From Psychrobacter sp. MF31 (GTDB lineage Bacteria; Pseudomonadota; Gammaproteobacteria; Pseudomonadales; Moraxellaceae), in assembly GCF_012847335.1 (NCBI RefSeq), contig NZ_JABBDX010000002.1:1-64000 (forward strand): a stretch of DNA of 64,000 nucleotides. Reading direction: 5' to 3'. The position numbers and the translations under genes were made by a program. Below the pieces are notes generated by a model. The model made no database searches. It saw only the letters and a list, made by a program, of their open reading frames with translations, and was not told where the DNA came from. Shown piece by piece: positions 8,966 through 18,008 of this stretch; position 1 is the first letter of the stretch; every line of letters starts with the position of its first letter.

Positions 8966-9824
8966 ATCAGACGATGTTAGCATTTGGCTACCGATTTATA
9001 TTGGTGAGATGCTCGCGATGACCACGCGCTTGAACACCGAGCAAATAGGAGCTTTATATCTTTTAATGATGGACTATTGGAAAAACGGCGCCATCCCTTA
9101 CGATTATAAAATCATCTCAGCAATCATTGGCTTATCGCTCAATAAAACTAAAACTTTTATTGCCCTCATTTTAGATCTAGGCATTTTTGAGAAGTCAAAC
9201 GATAGGCTAATCAGTAGCTATTTAGATGAGAAAAAACAAACGGCAACCACAAATAAAAAAGTGAAATCAGAACGCGCTCGTAAAGGTGCTTTGGCACGCT
9301 GGAATAAAAATGAGCAAGATGAGGATAGCTTAAGCAATGCTCAAGCATCTGATTATGAATGCTCAAGCAATGCTAACGACATGCTTGAGGAATGCCCGTC
9401 ATCGTTATCGTCATCTAATAACTCTACTCTCTCTCAAGCGCCTTTAAAAATTGAGCCGATAAAATACTGGAAAGCGCCATCTCTCATCAAAATTAATGAG
9501 TTATTAAAAAAGTCTTCAGCTAGCTTTAGTTTAGATTTGAAGGCCTATGAGGCTCACCTATCCAAATTCAAAAATTATTATTCAGAACAAGAGCAGCTGA
9601 ACCGGCCGATTGTGACAGAGGAGCGCCGTCAAGACGTTCTCACCAATTGGATTATTAACGATCGTCAGTATCAATCAAAATCAAATAAAAAAGGAGCAAG
9701 CGATGCAAAAGCTCACACAACCAAAGCCCGTCAGTCAAATGCCTTTGATCAAGCTTCAAGCTATGTCGAGCAAACGCAGCAAGATGTCGATCGCTTCTTC
9801 GACCACGTGCCATGCACCGCCTAA
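8958..9824 (+). CDS. DUF1376 (YdaU-like) phage replication-associated protein
   Basis: 288 residues. Residues 8-75 (IWLPIYIGEMLAMTTRL, then LYLLMMDYWKNGAIP) match the DUF1376/YdaU domain found at the position of replication protein O in lambdoid prophages. The middle is low-complexity and rich in Asn, Ser and Glu. The C-terminal region around 165-235 (PSLIKINELLKKS, and a helix ending LTNWIINDRQY) resembles the conserved tail of such proteins that may contact DNA or the helicase. It overlaps the preceding CII-like gene by 8 bp and the following P-like gene by 122 bp. It probably starts replication of the element, but this rests on family position only. Confidence 0.75.
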   Translation: MSKSDDVSIWLPIYIGEMLAMTTRLNTEQIGALYLLMMDYWKNGAIPYDYKIISAIIGLSLNKTKTFIALILDLGIFEKSNDRLISSYLDEKKQTATTNKKVKSERARKGALARWNKNEQDEDSLSNAQASDYECSSNANDMLEECPSSLSSSNNSTLSQAPLKIEPIKYWKAPSLIKINELLKKSSASFSLDLKAYEAHLSKFKNYYSEQEQLNRPIVTEERRQDVLTNWIINDRQYQSKSNKKGASDAKAHTTKARQSNAFDQASSYVEQTQQDVDRFFDHVPCTA

Positions 9825-10377
9825 TGCTGACGATCAGAAACTTAGGAATCTGACCAAAGATATTGTTAAACTGTTTGGCGAGTGGCAGTTAAATTTTGGC
9901 AGAAAGGCTTGCGCCAAAGACTATCCGGTTCAAAAGGCGATACTTTGGGCAAGGGTAGTGATGCATCTTAATCCTACCGCTGAAGAGTGGCAAGTCGCAA
10001 AAGCGCGGTCGATCTTTGAGGAGTGGCCGCCAAGCTCGGCGCGTGATTTGCTGGCATTAGCTTCAGTCAGGTCTGATTATCCGGATTTGCGCGACGCTTA
10101 TAAAGCGGCAACTCAAGGCTTGTACGCGCATGATGTCGTTTTTGAGACGGCTCGGCGCCTAGGATTTTGGGATTTGAAAAGTAAAGCCGAAAGCATCACG
10201 TATCCTATTTGGCAATCGCTTTACCCAAAAGTCTGCCGCGAACATGCCAGTGGTGCTGAATTTAAAACACCAAAATCAAGGCAGCTGACTTATGAGCATA
10301 TGCCCATGTCAGCTGACAGTCCAATGGCTGAAAAAGTTGATACGTTTTTAAATGAGTTTAAGAGAAAATGGTCGTGA
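9703..10377 (+). CDS. Replication protein P-like (helicase loader type)
   Basis: 224 residues. The central part (FGEWQLNFGRKACAKDYPVQ, KAILWARVVM, then VVFETARRLGFWDLKS and TYPIWQSLYPKVCRE) resembles the phage replication P-like proteins that follow DUF1376 genes in Moraxellaceae prophages. These are thought to recruit the host replicative helicase. The start at 9703 is supported by AAGGAG about 8 nt upstream, even though it makes a long out-of-frame overlap with the previous gene. No structural phage genes follow, so this is a replication module, not a complete prophage. The resolvase-like site begins 80 bp downstream. Confidence 0.6.
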   Translation: MQKLTQPKPVSQMPLIKLQAMSSKRSKMSIASSTTCHAPPNADDQKLRNLTKDIVKLFGEWQLNFGRKACAKDYPVQKAILWARVVMHLNPTAEEWQVAKARSIFEEWPPSSARDLLALASVRSDYPDLRDAYKAATQGLYAHDVVFETARRLGFWDLKSKAESITYPIWQSLYPKVCREHASGAEFKTPKSRQLTYEHMPMSADSPMAEKVDTFLNEFKRKWS

Positions 10378-10456
10378 TTTGATTTTGGTTCGCGAGCTTT
10401 GGAATAACGAGTATCTTATAGTTTAGTGAGCAAATCAATACGATAATGGTTCTTTT

Positions 10457-10547
10457 AGACTGTTATAAGTAGTTTCATTATAGCAGTCTAATTTAGGTGG
10501 TTCTAATGATTAGTTTGGCGCCGGATTTAGCGGTTCTATTGGGGTAT
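10457..10547. other. Orphan resolvase (res-like) site, copy A
   Basis: This 91-bp segment matches 52612-52702, which sits just upstream of a serine resolvase gene, with no gaps and about 13 mismatches by eye (about 86% identity). It holds a 33-bp imperfect dyad (AGACTGTTATAA at 10457, TTATAGCAGTCT ending at 10489). Two direct copies of ATTTAG-n-GGTTCT-type sequence follow at 10491 and 10525, 34 bp apart. That is the layout of a crossover subsite plus accessory subsites. No resolvase gene adjoins this copy. Both copies have the same orientation. Confidence 0.65.
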
Positions 10548-10604
10548 GCATTTTTCAGACCGATATATAGATAAGGAAATAGATAAGATCAAATGCAATT
10601 TATT

Positions 10605-10997
10605 TTATTTACCCTGTTCAAGATCTTCTAATATGGCGCACTCTGCGTTTTCATCACCTGAGCAATGATCAGCAGAAAACTGTAATAAGCTCACCATATC
10701 TTGCAACTGAGCTATTTTTTGGTTTAAGGTTTCTATATGTGTCAGTGTCAATTTTTTAACATCAGCACTCTGCCGATCTGTATTTTTCCGCAAATCAAGC
10801 AACTCTTTCATCTGTTTGGAGGAAAAACCTAAATCACGAGCCTGTCTCAAAAAGCATAAGTCTTTTATATCTTGTTCAGAATACATTCGATACCCTGAAT
10901 TCGAACGTTTTGCGGCATCAAGCAACCCGATCTGCTCATAATAGCGGATCATTTTGGGGGAGATTCCTGATTGCTCTGACGCTTGACCGATATTCAT
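10605..10997 (-). CDS. cueR: CueR-type copper-sensing MerR regulator
   Basis: 130 residues. An N-terminal MerR winged HTH (MNIGQASEQSGISPKMIRYYEQIGLL) is followed by a dimerisation helix and the Cu(I)-binding loop C-x7-C (HCSGDENAEC). CueR proteins hold one Cu(I) between these two cysteines and twist promoters that have a 19-bp spacer. It lies downstream of copA on the same strand, separated by 78 bp containing a terminator hairpin, and has a strong Shine-Dalgarno (AGGAGGAAAGTT before the ATG). Its expected targets are the two divergent promoters at 13587-13670. Confidence 0.9.
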   Translation of the reverse strand: MNIGQASEQSGISPKMIRYYEQIGLLDAAKRSNSGYRMYSEQDIKDLCFLRQARDLGFSSKQMKELLDLRKNTDRQSADVKKLTLTHIETLNQKIAQLQDMVSLLQFSADHCSGDENAECAILEDLEQGK

Positions 10998-11028
10998 AAC
11001 TTTCCTCCTGATATAAAAAGGGTTAAAG

Positions 11029-11062
11029 CCAAATGACTACTTTGAATCGCGACTTTAACCCT
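11029..11062 (-). terminator. Rho-independent terminator after copA
   Basis: A 10-bp inverted repeat (AGGGTTAAAG at 11029-11038, CTTTAACCCT at 11053-11062) has a 14-nt loop. Read on the minus strand it is followed by a run of T (positions 11028 downward), so it would end the copA transcript before cueR. Confidence 0.7.
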
Positions 11063-11075
11063 ATCCTAATACAAT

Positions 11076-13553
11076 CTATGCTTTAATCGTTGGCACCTGA
11101 AAATACTTTAAGCGTAAGGCATTACCTAGCACAAAAACAGAGGATAGCGCCATTGCTCCTGCAGCAAAAATAGGTGACAACAAAATTCCAAACGCTGGAT
11201 ATAAAACCCCTGCGGCAATTGGAATTAAAGCAACATTATAGAAAAATGCCCAAAATAGATTTTGTCGAATATTTTTGATAGTCGCTTTACTTAAAGCAAT
11301 CGCATTAGGAACCCCTTGTAAACTACCTGACATCAACACTACATCCGCAGCTTCAATTGCCACATCTGTTCCTGTGCCAATTGCCAGACCGACATCCGCT
11401 TGAGCAAGAGCAGGGGCATCATTAATCCCATCACCAACAAAAGCCATGCGACCATACTGTTGTTGTAATTGACGTAGTGCATCCACTTTTCCATCTGGTA
11501 ACACTTCTGCGACCACTTGATCAATATGTAATTTTGCTGCAATTGCTTGAGCGGTATGGCGATTGTCGCCTGTGATCATGGCCACTTTTAAGCCCAATTG
11601 ATGTAAACCTGCAATAGCGGCATAAGTGGTGTCTTTAATAGGATCCGCAACGGCAATAATGGCTGCTAGCTTTTGGTCAATCGCGACATAAAGTGGGGTT
11701 TTACCTTCTTGTCCTAAGCGTGCAGCCTCGTTTTCAAAAGGTGTAACATCAAGCTCTAATTGCTTCATATAACGATCAGCACCAATATGAATGGTTTGAC
11801 CTGCCACTTCCGCTTTGATTCCAAATCCCGTCACAGACTCAAAGTTGGTAATCGGTAATAAGCTGATATTTTGTTGTTCTGCAGCCTGAACAATGGCTAC
11901 GGCAATGGGATGTTCAGATTTTGCCTCAACCGATGCCACGATACGCAAGACTTGCTCATGTTGAAACCCTTTTTGGACATAAAAATCCGTTAAGGTTGGT
12001 TTACCTTCAGTTAATGTGCCGGTTTTATCGACCGCAATGACTTGAACGTCTTGTAACGCTTGTAATGCTTCACCTTTGCGGAATAACACGCCCATTTCTG
12101 CACCGCGACCTGTACCAACCATAATAGAGGTAGGGGTTGCCAATCCCATTGCACAGGGACAAGCAATGATTAGGACGGCAACGGCGTTGACAAGACTAAA
12201 TGTCAAAGCAGGTTCAGGACCAAAAATAAACCAGACTATAAAAGTCAGAGCGGCTAAGAGCATGACCATGGGAACAAACCACATAGTGACTTTATCAACC
12301 AACGCCTGAATCGGTAATTTAGACCCTTGAGCCTGTTCAACCATACGAATGATTTGCGCCAATACCGAAGAGTCGCCAATGGCAGTCGCCCGAAAATTCA
12401 AGGTCCCATTCTGATTGACGGTGCCTCCTACCACTTGATCACCGACTTGTTTTTTGACAGGAACGGGTTCACCTGTGATCATAGATTCATCAATGTAGCT
12501 TTGGCCTTCAATAACTTCACCGTCAACAGGAACACGCTCACCGGGTCGAATCTCAACGATCGTTTCTGTGGTCACTTCTGCAATCGGCACTTCAGTCACT
12601 TGTCCGTTATGATGGATACGCGCTGTTTTTGCTTGCATTCCAACCAAATGCTGAATGGCTTGAGAGGTACGACCTTTGGCTTTTGCCTCGAAATAACGTC
12701 CTAATAAAATTAAGCTCACAATCACAGCGGCCGCTTCGTAATAAACATTCACGGTGCCTTCAGGTAGAACTTGTGGAATAAATGTTGCGACTAGCGAAAA
12801 ACTATAAGCCGCCAGTGTTCCAACCGCGACCAATGAATTCATATCTGGGGCAAAACGCCATAATGCCGGAATACCTTTTTGATAAAAACGTCTTCCCGGA
12901 AAGATAAGAACCAGCGTCGTCAAAACAAATTGAATCAGCCAGCTTTGTTGGGTGCCGATATTGTCCACGACCCACATATGAAAAGCTGGAATCATATGTG
13001 ACCCCATTTCTAGAATAAAAACCGGAACGGCCAAAATCAAAGAGATCATTAAATCTCGTTTCAGCTGTTGCTGTTCCGTGGCTTTTTTATCCTGTTGAAC
13101 ACTCACACTTTGCTCAATCTGCTTAGCTGTGTATCCCGCTTTTTTAACGGCTTGAATCAAATCGCTGCTCTGTACTTGAGCGTTGCCTTGTACCCATGCG
13201 CGTTCAGTAGCAAGGTTGACGTTTGCTTGTTGTACGCCCTCAACTTTTTTTAATGCTTTTTCTACCCGTCCAACACAGGAAGCACAAGTCATACCTTCTA
13301 TCGACAGCTCAATCGGCTGAGATGCCAAGATCTTATAACCGGCTCGTTCTACGGCTTTGGTTACTGCGATAAGGTCTAAAGGTTGAGATGAGGAAATCAT
13401 GGCTTTTTCAGTCGCAAGATTCACCTCAGCATTTTCAACACCTTCAACTTTTTTTAATGCTTTTTCTACTCGTCCCACACATGAAGCACAAGTCATACCC
13501 TCAATGGGCAATGTCTCACTATAAAGATAAGACTTACTATTTTCTGAATTCAT
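11076..13553 (-). CDS. copA: Copper-exporting P1B-type ATPase CopA
   Basis: About 825 residues, an inner-membrane Cu(I) exporter. Two N-terminal heavy-metal domains each carry GMTCASC. Then follow the TGEPVP actuator loop, the CPC metal site in TM6 (IACPCAMG), the phosphorylation site DKTGTLT, the SEHP motif and [10 protein letters not shown]7/TM8 carry YNVALIP and [15 protein letters not shown], the hallmarks of the Cu(I) subgroup P1B-1. The start at 13553 is preferred (AGAGG about 6 nt upstream); an in-frame TTG at 13574 lies too close to the predicted transcription start. It is transcribed from a CueR-type promoter, divergent from the small copper-chaperone-like gene. Confidence 0.96.
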   Translation of the reverse strand: MNSENSKSYLYSETLPIEGMTCASCVGRVEKALKKVEGVENAEVNLATEKAMISSSQPLDLIAVTKAVERAGYKILASQPIELSIEGMTCASCVGRVEKALKKVEGVQQANVNLATERAWVQGNAQVQSSDLIQAVKKAGYTAKQIEQSVSVQQDKKATEQQQLKRDLMISLILAVPVFILEMGSHMIPAFHMWVVDNIGTQQSWLIQFVLTTLVLIFPGRRFYQKGIPALWRFAPDMNSLVAVGTLAAYSFSLVATFIPQVLPEGTVNVYYEAAAVIVSLILLGRYFEAKAKGRTSQAIQHLVGMQAKTARIHHNGQVTEVPIAEVTTETIVEIRPGERVPVDGEVIEGQSYIDESMITGEPVPVKKQVGDQVVGGTVNQNGTLNFRATAIGDSSVLAQIIRMVEQAQGSKLPIQALVDKVTMWFVPMVMLLAALTFIVWFIFGPEPALTFSLVNAVAVLIIACPCAMGLATPTSIMVGTGRGAEMGVLFRKGEALQALQDVQVIAVDKTGTLTEGKPTLTDFYVQKGFQHEQVLRIVASVEAKSEHPIAVAIVQAAEQQNISLLPITNFESVTGFGIKAEVAGQTIHIGADRYMKQLELDVTPFENEAARLGQEGKTPLYVAIDQKLAAIIAVADPIKDTTYAAIAGLHQLGLKVAMITGDNRHTAQAIAAKLHIDQVVAEVLPDGKVDALRQLQQQYGRMAFVGDGINDAPALAQADVGLAIGTGTDVAIEAADVVLMSGSLQGVPNAIALSKATIKNIRQNLFWAFFYNVALIPIAAGVLYPAFGILLSPIFAAGAMALSSVFVLGNALRLKYFQVPTIKA

Positions 13554-13586
13554 AACAGCCTCTATCATGTTCAATCTATTATCAAC

Positions 13587-13617
13587 AGCATATAGGTTGA
13601 CATCATGGTAAGGTCAA
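13587..13617 (-). promoter_or_regulatory. CueR-dependent copA promoter with 19-bp spacer
   Basis: On the minus strand, the -35 TTGACC (13617-13612) and -10 TATGCT (13592-13587) are separated by exactly 19 bp. The overlong spacer is the signature of MerR-family activation. The spacer contains the CTTACC half-site shared with the divergent promoter. Confidence 0.8.
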
Positions 13618-13639
13618 GTATATTTTTTCAAAAATGTGT

Positions 13640-13670
13640 TTGACCTTACCATTATGACAAGGCTTAAGCT
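13640..13670 (+). promoter_or_regulatory. CueR-dependent promoter of the copZ-like gene, 19-bp spacer
   Basis: TTGACC (13640-13645) and TAAGCT (13665-13670) are separated by 19 bp. The dyad ACCTT-n11-AAGG (13644-13662) matches the CueR operator type. It faces away from the copA promoter and the two -35 boxes are 22 bp apart. Confidence 0.75.
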
Positions 13671-13704
13671 TAGTGATGAAATAAAACTTATTTGGAGAAA
13701 GGGT

Positions 13705-13899
13705 ATGAAACTATTGATTGCAAATATGAACTGTGGCGGTTGTGCCCGTGGTGTGTCAGCAGCTATTCAGAATATCGACTCAAAGGCCAAGGTTAAGATT
13801 GATTTAGCAGCCAAAGTGGTCAGTATCGAAACCATCGCCAGTATTGAGCAGATGACAGCTGCTTTAGCAAAAGGCGGTTTCCCTGCACAAGCGCAATGA
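13705..13899 (+). CDS. CopZ-like heavy-metal-associated domain protein
   Basis: 64 residues forming a single HMA domain, MKLLIANMNCGGCARGVSAA. The metal-binding motif is C-G-G-C instead of the usual C-x-x-C with MT before it. Such proteins carry Cu(I) in the cytoplasm to CopA. The ATG at 13705 follows GGAGAAAGGGT; an upstream in-frame ATG at 13636 would lie across the promoter and is rejected. It is divergently paired with copA and shares CueR control. Confidence 0.85.
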   Translation: MKLLIANMNCGGCARGVSAAIQNIDSKAKVKIDLAAKVVSIETIASIEQMTAALAKGGFPAQAQ

Positions 13900-14091
13900 A
13901 TCAGCCTTATAAACGCGCAGCCTATCTGTTTGACAGAAAGGACGATGGGCTGAATCACATCTGAAAATATTGACCAGTTGAAAAAAATCTGACATGGGCA
14001 ACTGCATCTTAGTGATGCGTTTGCCCCGCGCCTTTGGTTATAGGTCTACTTTTAATGATAAAAAGTGGACAGTGTTATCAAAATGAATACT

Positions 14092-14502
14092 TTATCTATG
14101 ACACGAGTTATCGGCAAGCGCATGCAATATTCCGCAGGATTCAGCTAGCGCTTCACTTGCGCATTTTTGCCGCAACGCTAGTAGATGTTGCTTTAATTGT
14201 ATCAGCTCTTCCATACGTGTCTCTACCGCATCGATATGCTCATCCAATAGCACATTGACCTCACCGCAGTTTTCATCAGGTTTATCTCTATATTGAAGCA
14301 GGGTTCGTACTTCATCCAAAGTCATATCGAGTGTACGGCAGTGCAGGATAAATTGTAGACGCTCAAAATGCGCTTCATTATACAAACGATAGTTGCCTTG
14401 GCTACGCGCAGGTTTTGGTAATAACCTCTCTTTCTCATAATAGCGAATGGTTTCGACCGTCGCACCGGTGCGCGTGGCAAGCTCACCAATTTTGATTAGC
14501 AT
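14092..14502 (-). CDS. CadR/PbrR-type MerR regulator of zinc/cadmium/lead efflux
   Basis: 136 residues. It has a MerR-type HTH (MLIKIGELATRTGATVETIRYYEKE), then a helix with Cys in the DENCGEV segment, and a C-terminal tail with two more cysteines (LRQKC and ESCGI). This is the three-cysteine arrangement of Cd/Pb/Zn sensors, unlike the two-cysteine loop of CueR. It ends in a CHR tail. It is divergent from the adjacent P-type ATPase, with a 19-bp-spacer promoter between them, so it should activate that pump and probably repress itself. Confidence 0.85.
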   Translation of the reverse strand: MLIKIGELATRTGATVETIRYYEKERLLPKPARSQGNYRLYNEAHFERLQFILHCRTLDMTLDEVRTLLQYRDKPDENCGEVNVLLDEHIDAVETRMEELIQLKQHLLALRQKCASEALAESCGILHALADNSCHR

Positions 14503-14542
14503 GTGTATCTCCTTAAATAGTATTTTCTATTATCTAAACAAT

Positions 14543-14560
14543 AAAGTAACTATAAGGTTT
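14543..14560. promoter_or_regulatory. Second operator-like sequence near the cadR start
   Basis: AAAGTAACTATAAGGTTT closely resembles the operator core of the ATPase promoter (AAAGTTACTATAGGGTT at 14606-14622). It may be the site through which the regulator controls its own gene. Inference from similarity only. Confidence 0.45.
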
Positions 14561-14597
14561 GCTGATAAAAAATCAAACCTCTTTATCGTTAAAAGTC

Positions 14598-14628
14598 TTG
14601 ACCCTAAAGTTACTATAGGGTTCATACT
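14598..14628 (+). promoter_or_regulatory. MerR-type promoter of the Zn/Cd ATPase
   Basis: TTGACC (14598-14603) and CATACT (14623-14628) have a 19-bp spacer that holds the dyad ACCCTAAAG-n-CTATAGGGT. It matches CadR/ZntR/PbrR promoters in spacing and symmetry and lies 26 bp before the ATPase start codon. Confidence 0.8.
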
Positions 14629-14653
14629 GCCTTTAACAAGAGGAGAAGTGATT

Positions 14654-16807
14654 ATGCAATATCATATTGAAGGTATGGACTGTGCCAGTTGTGTTGGTAA
14701 AATCGAGCGGGCGTTAATGCGAATACCTGGTGTCTCTGAGGTTCAGTTAAACTTTGCGACTCAAAAGCTAGAGCTAACCTTGGCGCCTGATACGAATACT
14801 GGCGTTAAAGATATCGAGAAAACCATTAAAAGCCTAGGGTTTGGTGTGTCAGCGTTAACGGGTCAACAAAATGAGAGGGGCAATGATGGTAATCAATCAG
14901 CGGTGGACAATCAGCGCTGGTGGCAAACCATAAAAGGCAAACAGGTCATTGGTACGGGGCTTTTGATGGGTGCCGCATATGTATTGTCTTTAATTTTCCC
15001 TGAATATGGCGCATGGGCTTTTATTGCCGCTGTGGCTATCGGTGTCCTACCATTTGCTCGCAAAGCTTCTGCACTGGCGTTAGCAGGATCGCCTTTTTCA
15101 ATTGAAATGCTCATGTCTGTTGCGGCTATTGGCGCGCTTATCATAGGTGAAGCTGAAGAAGCGGCTGCCGTGGTCTTTTTATTCTCGGTTGGGGAGCTAT
15201 TAGAGAGTGTCGCAGCTAATCGTGCGCGCGCAGGAATCAGAGCATTATCGTCGCTTGTGCCAAAGACAGCTATTTTACTGGACGCGCAAGGACAACAACG
15301 TCAGGTGGCAGCGACTTCACTACAAGTGAATGATAAGGTGCTTGTGCGTCCTGGTGATAGAGTCTCTGCTGATGGCGTGATTGTTCAAGGTACGTCTAGC
15401 CTTGATGAGTCACCTGTGACGGGAGAATCTGTTCCTGTTGCCAAAACCATAGGCGATGAGGTCTTTGCTGGATCTATCAACGTTGATGGGGTACTACAAA
15501 TACGCGTAGAAAAAACAGCGGCAGATAATACAATTGCTCGTATTATTGAGCTTGTGGAGCGGGCACAAGCGTCCAAAGCACCGACTGCACGCTTTATTGA
15601 AGCCTTTAGCCGCTACTATACGCCTATCGTTATGGCGATTGCGGCTTTAGTGATTATTATCCCACCTCTACTGATGGGAGCAGAATGGGGAGTATGGCTA
15701 TACCGTGGTTTAGCGCTATTACTGATCGCCTGTCCTTGTGCTCTTGTGCTGTCAACACCTGCCGCTATTGCCTCAGGTTTGGCTGTCGGCACGCGCCATG
15801 GACTGCTTATCAAAGGAGGTAATGTCATGGAGTTGGTGGGTCAGGTCAACACTGTCGCTTTTGATAAAACGGGTACTTTGACCGAGGGCAAACCTCGAGT
15901 AACCGATATCATTGATTTTAAAACAGTACATGGCGATGCTGAGGGTCGCGATAAACTACTGTCACTGTTTGCAAGTGTCGATGCTACCTCCAGTCATCCG
16001 CTTGCTATCGCTATTGTGGATCATGCCAAAGCCGCTAAGGTAGTCATACCTGGATCCTCCAACGCCTTTGCGACCGCAGGTAAAGCGGTTCATGCAACGG
16101 TTGCTGGACGCTCTTTGGCCATCGGCTCACCAGTCTACGTCGCTGAGAAAGTGATGTTGCCAGCTGAGCAGCAGATTCAAATTGAGATGCTACAAAATGA
16201 TGGTAAAACGGTTTCTATTTTGTTTGATGAGCAAACGAGGGAGGCGCTCGGATTGGTCGCTCTACGTGATGAGTTACGAGAGGATGCAAAGCAGGCCATT
16301 GCCCAGCTTAACAAGATGAACGTGCGCTCCGTCATGCTCACAGGTGACAACAGTCGTACGGCAAAAGCGCTTGCCAGTCAGTTAGATATAGAGTGGAAAG
16401 CTGAGCTGTTACCTGAAGACAAGCTACGTCTACTCAGTGAGATGCAAAGCAATAGTAAAATAGCGATGATTGGTGATGGTATCAATGATGCACCCGCTTT
16501 GGCAGCGGCAGACATTGGCATTGCGATGGGCAGTGGCACGGATGTGGCTATCGAAACGGCTGATATTGCCCTATTAAAAAGCCGCGTGATAGACGTTGCT
16601 AACCTTATTGCCTTATCCCGCGCCACCATGAGAAATATCCATCAAAATGTCATATTTGCACTTGGGTTAAAGGGCATATTTCTGATAACCACTGTGCTCG
16701 GCGTGACAGGGCTTTGGATTGCTGTGCTAGCGGATACTGGTGCTACAGTACTGGTGACGCTGAATGCATTGCGTTTACTGCGTTTTAAAACAAGATCTTC
16801 CGATTAA
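14654..16807 (+). CDS. Zn2+/Cd2+/Pb2+-exporting P1B-type ATPase (CadA/ZntA family)
   Basis: About 717 residues. One N-terminal HMA domain (EGMDCASCVGK) is followed by SPVTGESVP, the CPC site (IACPCALVLSTPAA), [17 protein letters not shown] and [10 protein letters not shown]8 reads VLADTGATVLVTLNALRLL; the Asp is the third metal ligand typical of the P1B-2 (Zn/Cd/Pb) group and distinguishes it from CopA. The ATG at 14654 is chosen because AGGAGA is close upstream and the promoter lies before it; a longer frame from 14447 would run through the promoter and the regulator gene. It pumps divalent soft metals from cytoplasm to periplasm. Confidence 0.93.
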   Translation: MQYHIEGMDCASCVGKIERALMRIPGVSEVQLNFATQKLELTLAPDTNTGVKDIEKTIKSLGFGVSALTGQQNERGNDGNQSAVDNQRWWQTIKGKQVIGTGLLMGAAYVLSLIFPEYGAWAFIAAVAIGVLPFARKASALALAGSPFSIEMLMSVAAIGALIIGEAEEAAAVVFLFSVGELLESVAANRARAGIRALSSLVPKTAILLDAQGQQRQVAATSLQVNDKVLVRPGDRVSADGVIVQGTSSLDESPVTGESVPVAKTIGDEVFAGSINVDGVLQIRVEKTAADNTIARIIELVERAQASKAPTARFIEAFSRYYTPIVMAIAALVIIIPPLLMGAEWGVWLYRGLALLLIACPCALVLSTPAAIASGLAVGTRHGLLIKGGNVMELVGQVNTVAFDKTGTLTEGKPRVTDIIDFKTVHGDAEGRDKLLSLFASVDATSSHPLAIAIVDHAKAAKVVIPGSSNAFATAGKAVHATVAGRSLAIGSPVYVAEKVMLPAEQQIQIEMLQNDGKTVSILFDEQTREALGLVALRDELREDAKQAIAQLNKMNVRSVMLTGDNSRTAKALASQLDIEWKAELLPEDKLRLLSEMQSNSKIAMIGDGINDAPALAAADIGIAMGSGTDVAIETADIALLKSRVIDVANLIALSRATMRNIHQNVIFALGLKGIFLITTVLGVTGLWIAVLADTGATVLVTLNALRLLRFKTRSSD

Positions 16808-16826
16808 TTATCATTAAAGGATAAGG

Positions 16827-16849
16827 CGGTCGCAACTACATTGGGACCG
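16827..16849 (+). terminator. Probable terminator after the Zn/Cd ATPase
   Basis: Short stem CGGTC (16827-16831) / GACCG (16845-16849), followed by TTTTATT, 20 bp after the stop codon. The stem is weak, so efficiency is uncertain. Confidence 0.5.
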
Positions 16850-16921
16850 TTTTATTAAACCTATCTCCTGCCTACAAGCAGTCAATGCACCTACCTTTAA
16901 TCCAGAAATCGCCTAAACCTA

Positions 16922-17902
16922 TCACTCTTCATCCAGAGTAAATCTGCGCCGATATTCGCTAGGGGTCAAACCAACAATGCGCTTAAATATTTTACGAAAT
17001 GCACTAACATCACTATAACCCACCTTCCACGCTATTTGCTCAACAGGCATTAAAGAGAACTGTAGAAAGTCTTTTGCACTACCAATGCGTAATCGCTGAC
17101 AGTATTCTGTTGATGTCATGCCCGTCGCCTTATGGAAACGGCGCAGAAAAGTGCGCTCCTCTAACTGCGCACAACTGGCTAGGGTGGATAAATCAATAAC
17201 CCGTGCTTCTGTTTTTTGTAGCCAATGCTGCACCTTTAGTATGGCGGCATCACCATGAGTGAGGTTGGGAGAAAACGCACTGTAATAGCATTGTTCACGC
17301 CTTGAGGGGTCAATTAACAATGCACGAGCGGCCTCATTCATGACCTGTGAGCCAAGAAAGCGGTCAACCATCCTAAGCCCCAAGTCCGTCCAAGCCATCG
17401 CGCCACCAGCGGTCACAATATCACCGTCTTCGATAATAATGCGATCGACATCCAGATCGACATCAGGGAAGCGCTGTTCAAACTCTTCTACATAACCCCA
17501 ATGCGTCGTTGCTTTGCGTTTGGATAGGAGTCCCGTCTCGCCCAGTAAAAAAGCACCGGCGCAGACGGATGACAGTATCACACCTGTGGAATGCTGATCT
17601 CTTAGCCATTCCAGCCATGGTGCCGCTGCTTGCTTTGCAATTGGCGTCTCTAACGTGGGTGGAATGATGATAGCTGCTAACCTTCCTGAGCCATCAGGAT
17701 TGCTCGAAAAATTGCAGGTAGGACGCAGATTAGAACCCTTAATCTCCCAGTGACTGACCTGTAAAGACATCTCAGTTGTATCTTGAAGTTTGGCAGCAAT
17801 CTTACTGGCCACTATCAGTAGGTCGGTCAGCCCAAGAACAGCGGCCATTTGTGCTTCCTCATAAACAACCAACCCAATTTCAATAGCATGTTTTTGATTC
17901 AT
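16922..17902 (-). CDS. GlxA-family regulator, DJ-1/PfpI-like domain plus AraC HTH
   Basis: 326 residues. Residues about 8-190 form a class I glutamine-amidotransferase-like (DJ-1/PfpI) domain with the nucleophile-elbow sequence SVCAGAFLLGETG. Residues about 220-320 form an AraC-type double HTH (IAWKVGYSDVSAFRKIFKRI, VGLTPSEYRRRF). These regulators usually control neighbouring catabolic or detoxification genes; their amidotransferase-like domain senses a ligand. It is divergent from the cysteine hydrolase gene 106 bp away, the likely target together with the two genes after it. Confidence 0.88.
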   Translation of the reverse strand: MNQKHAIEIGLVVYEEAQMAAVLGLTDLLIVASKIAAKLQDTTEMSLQVSHWEIKGSNLRPTCNFSSNPDGSGRLAAIIIPPTLETPIAKQAAAPWLEWLRDQHSTGVILSSVCAGAFLLGETGLLSKRKATTHWGYVEEFEQRFPDVDLDVDRIIIEDGDIVTAGGAMAWTDLGLRMVDRFLGSQVMNEAARALLIDPSRREQCYYSAFSPNLTHGDAAILKVQHWLQKTEARVIDLSTLASCAQLEERTFLRRFHKATGMTSTEYCQRLRIGSAKDFLQFSLMPVEQIAWKVGYSDVSAFRKIFKRIVGLTPSEYRRRFTLDEE

Positions 17903-18008
17903 ATATCGTTATTAACCTCTTATGTGTCGATGTAGCCACTCGTTAGTGTAGCACAGAGCTTGTAAAATATACGCCTATACAGTCACTTTGATAAAAAAAG
18001 GAATCATC

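Noticed and set aside
1835-10377. Complete prophage
   Set aside because: Repressor and replication genes are present but there are no packaging, capsid, tail or lysis genes.
14447-14653. Longer start for the Zn/Cd ATPase
   Set aside because: The extension would be read through the MerR promoter and overlap the regulator gene; the HMA domain starts right after the ATG at 14654.
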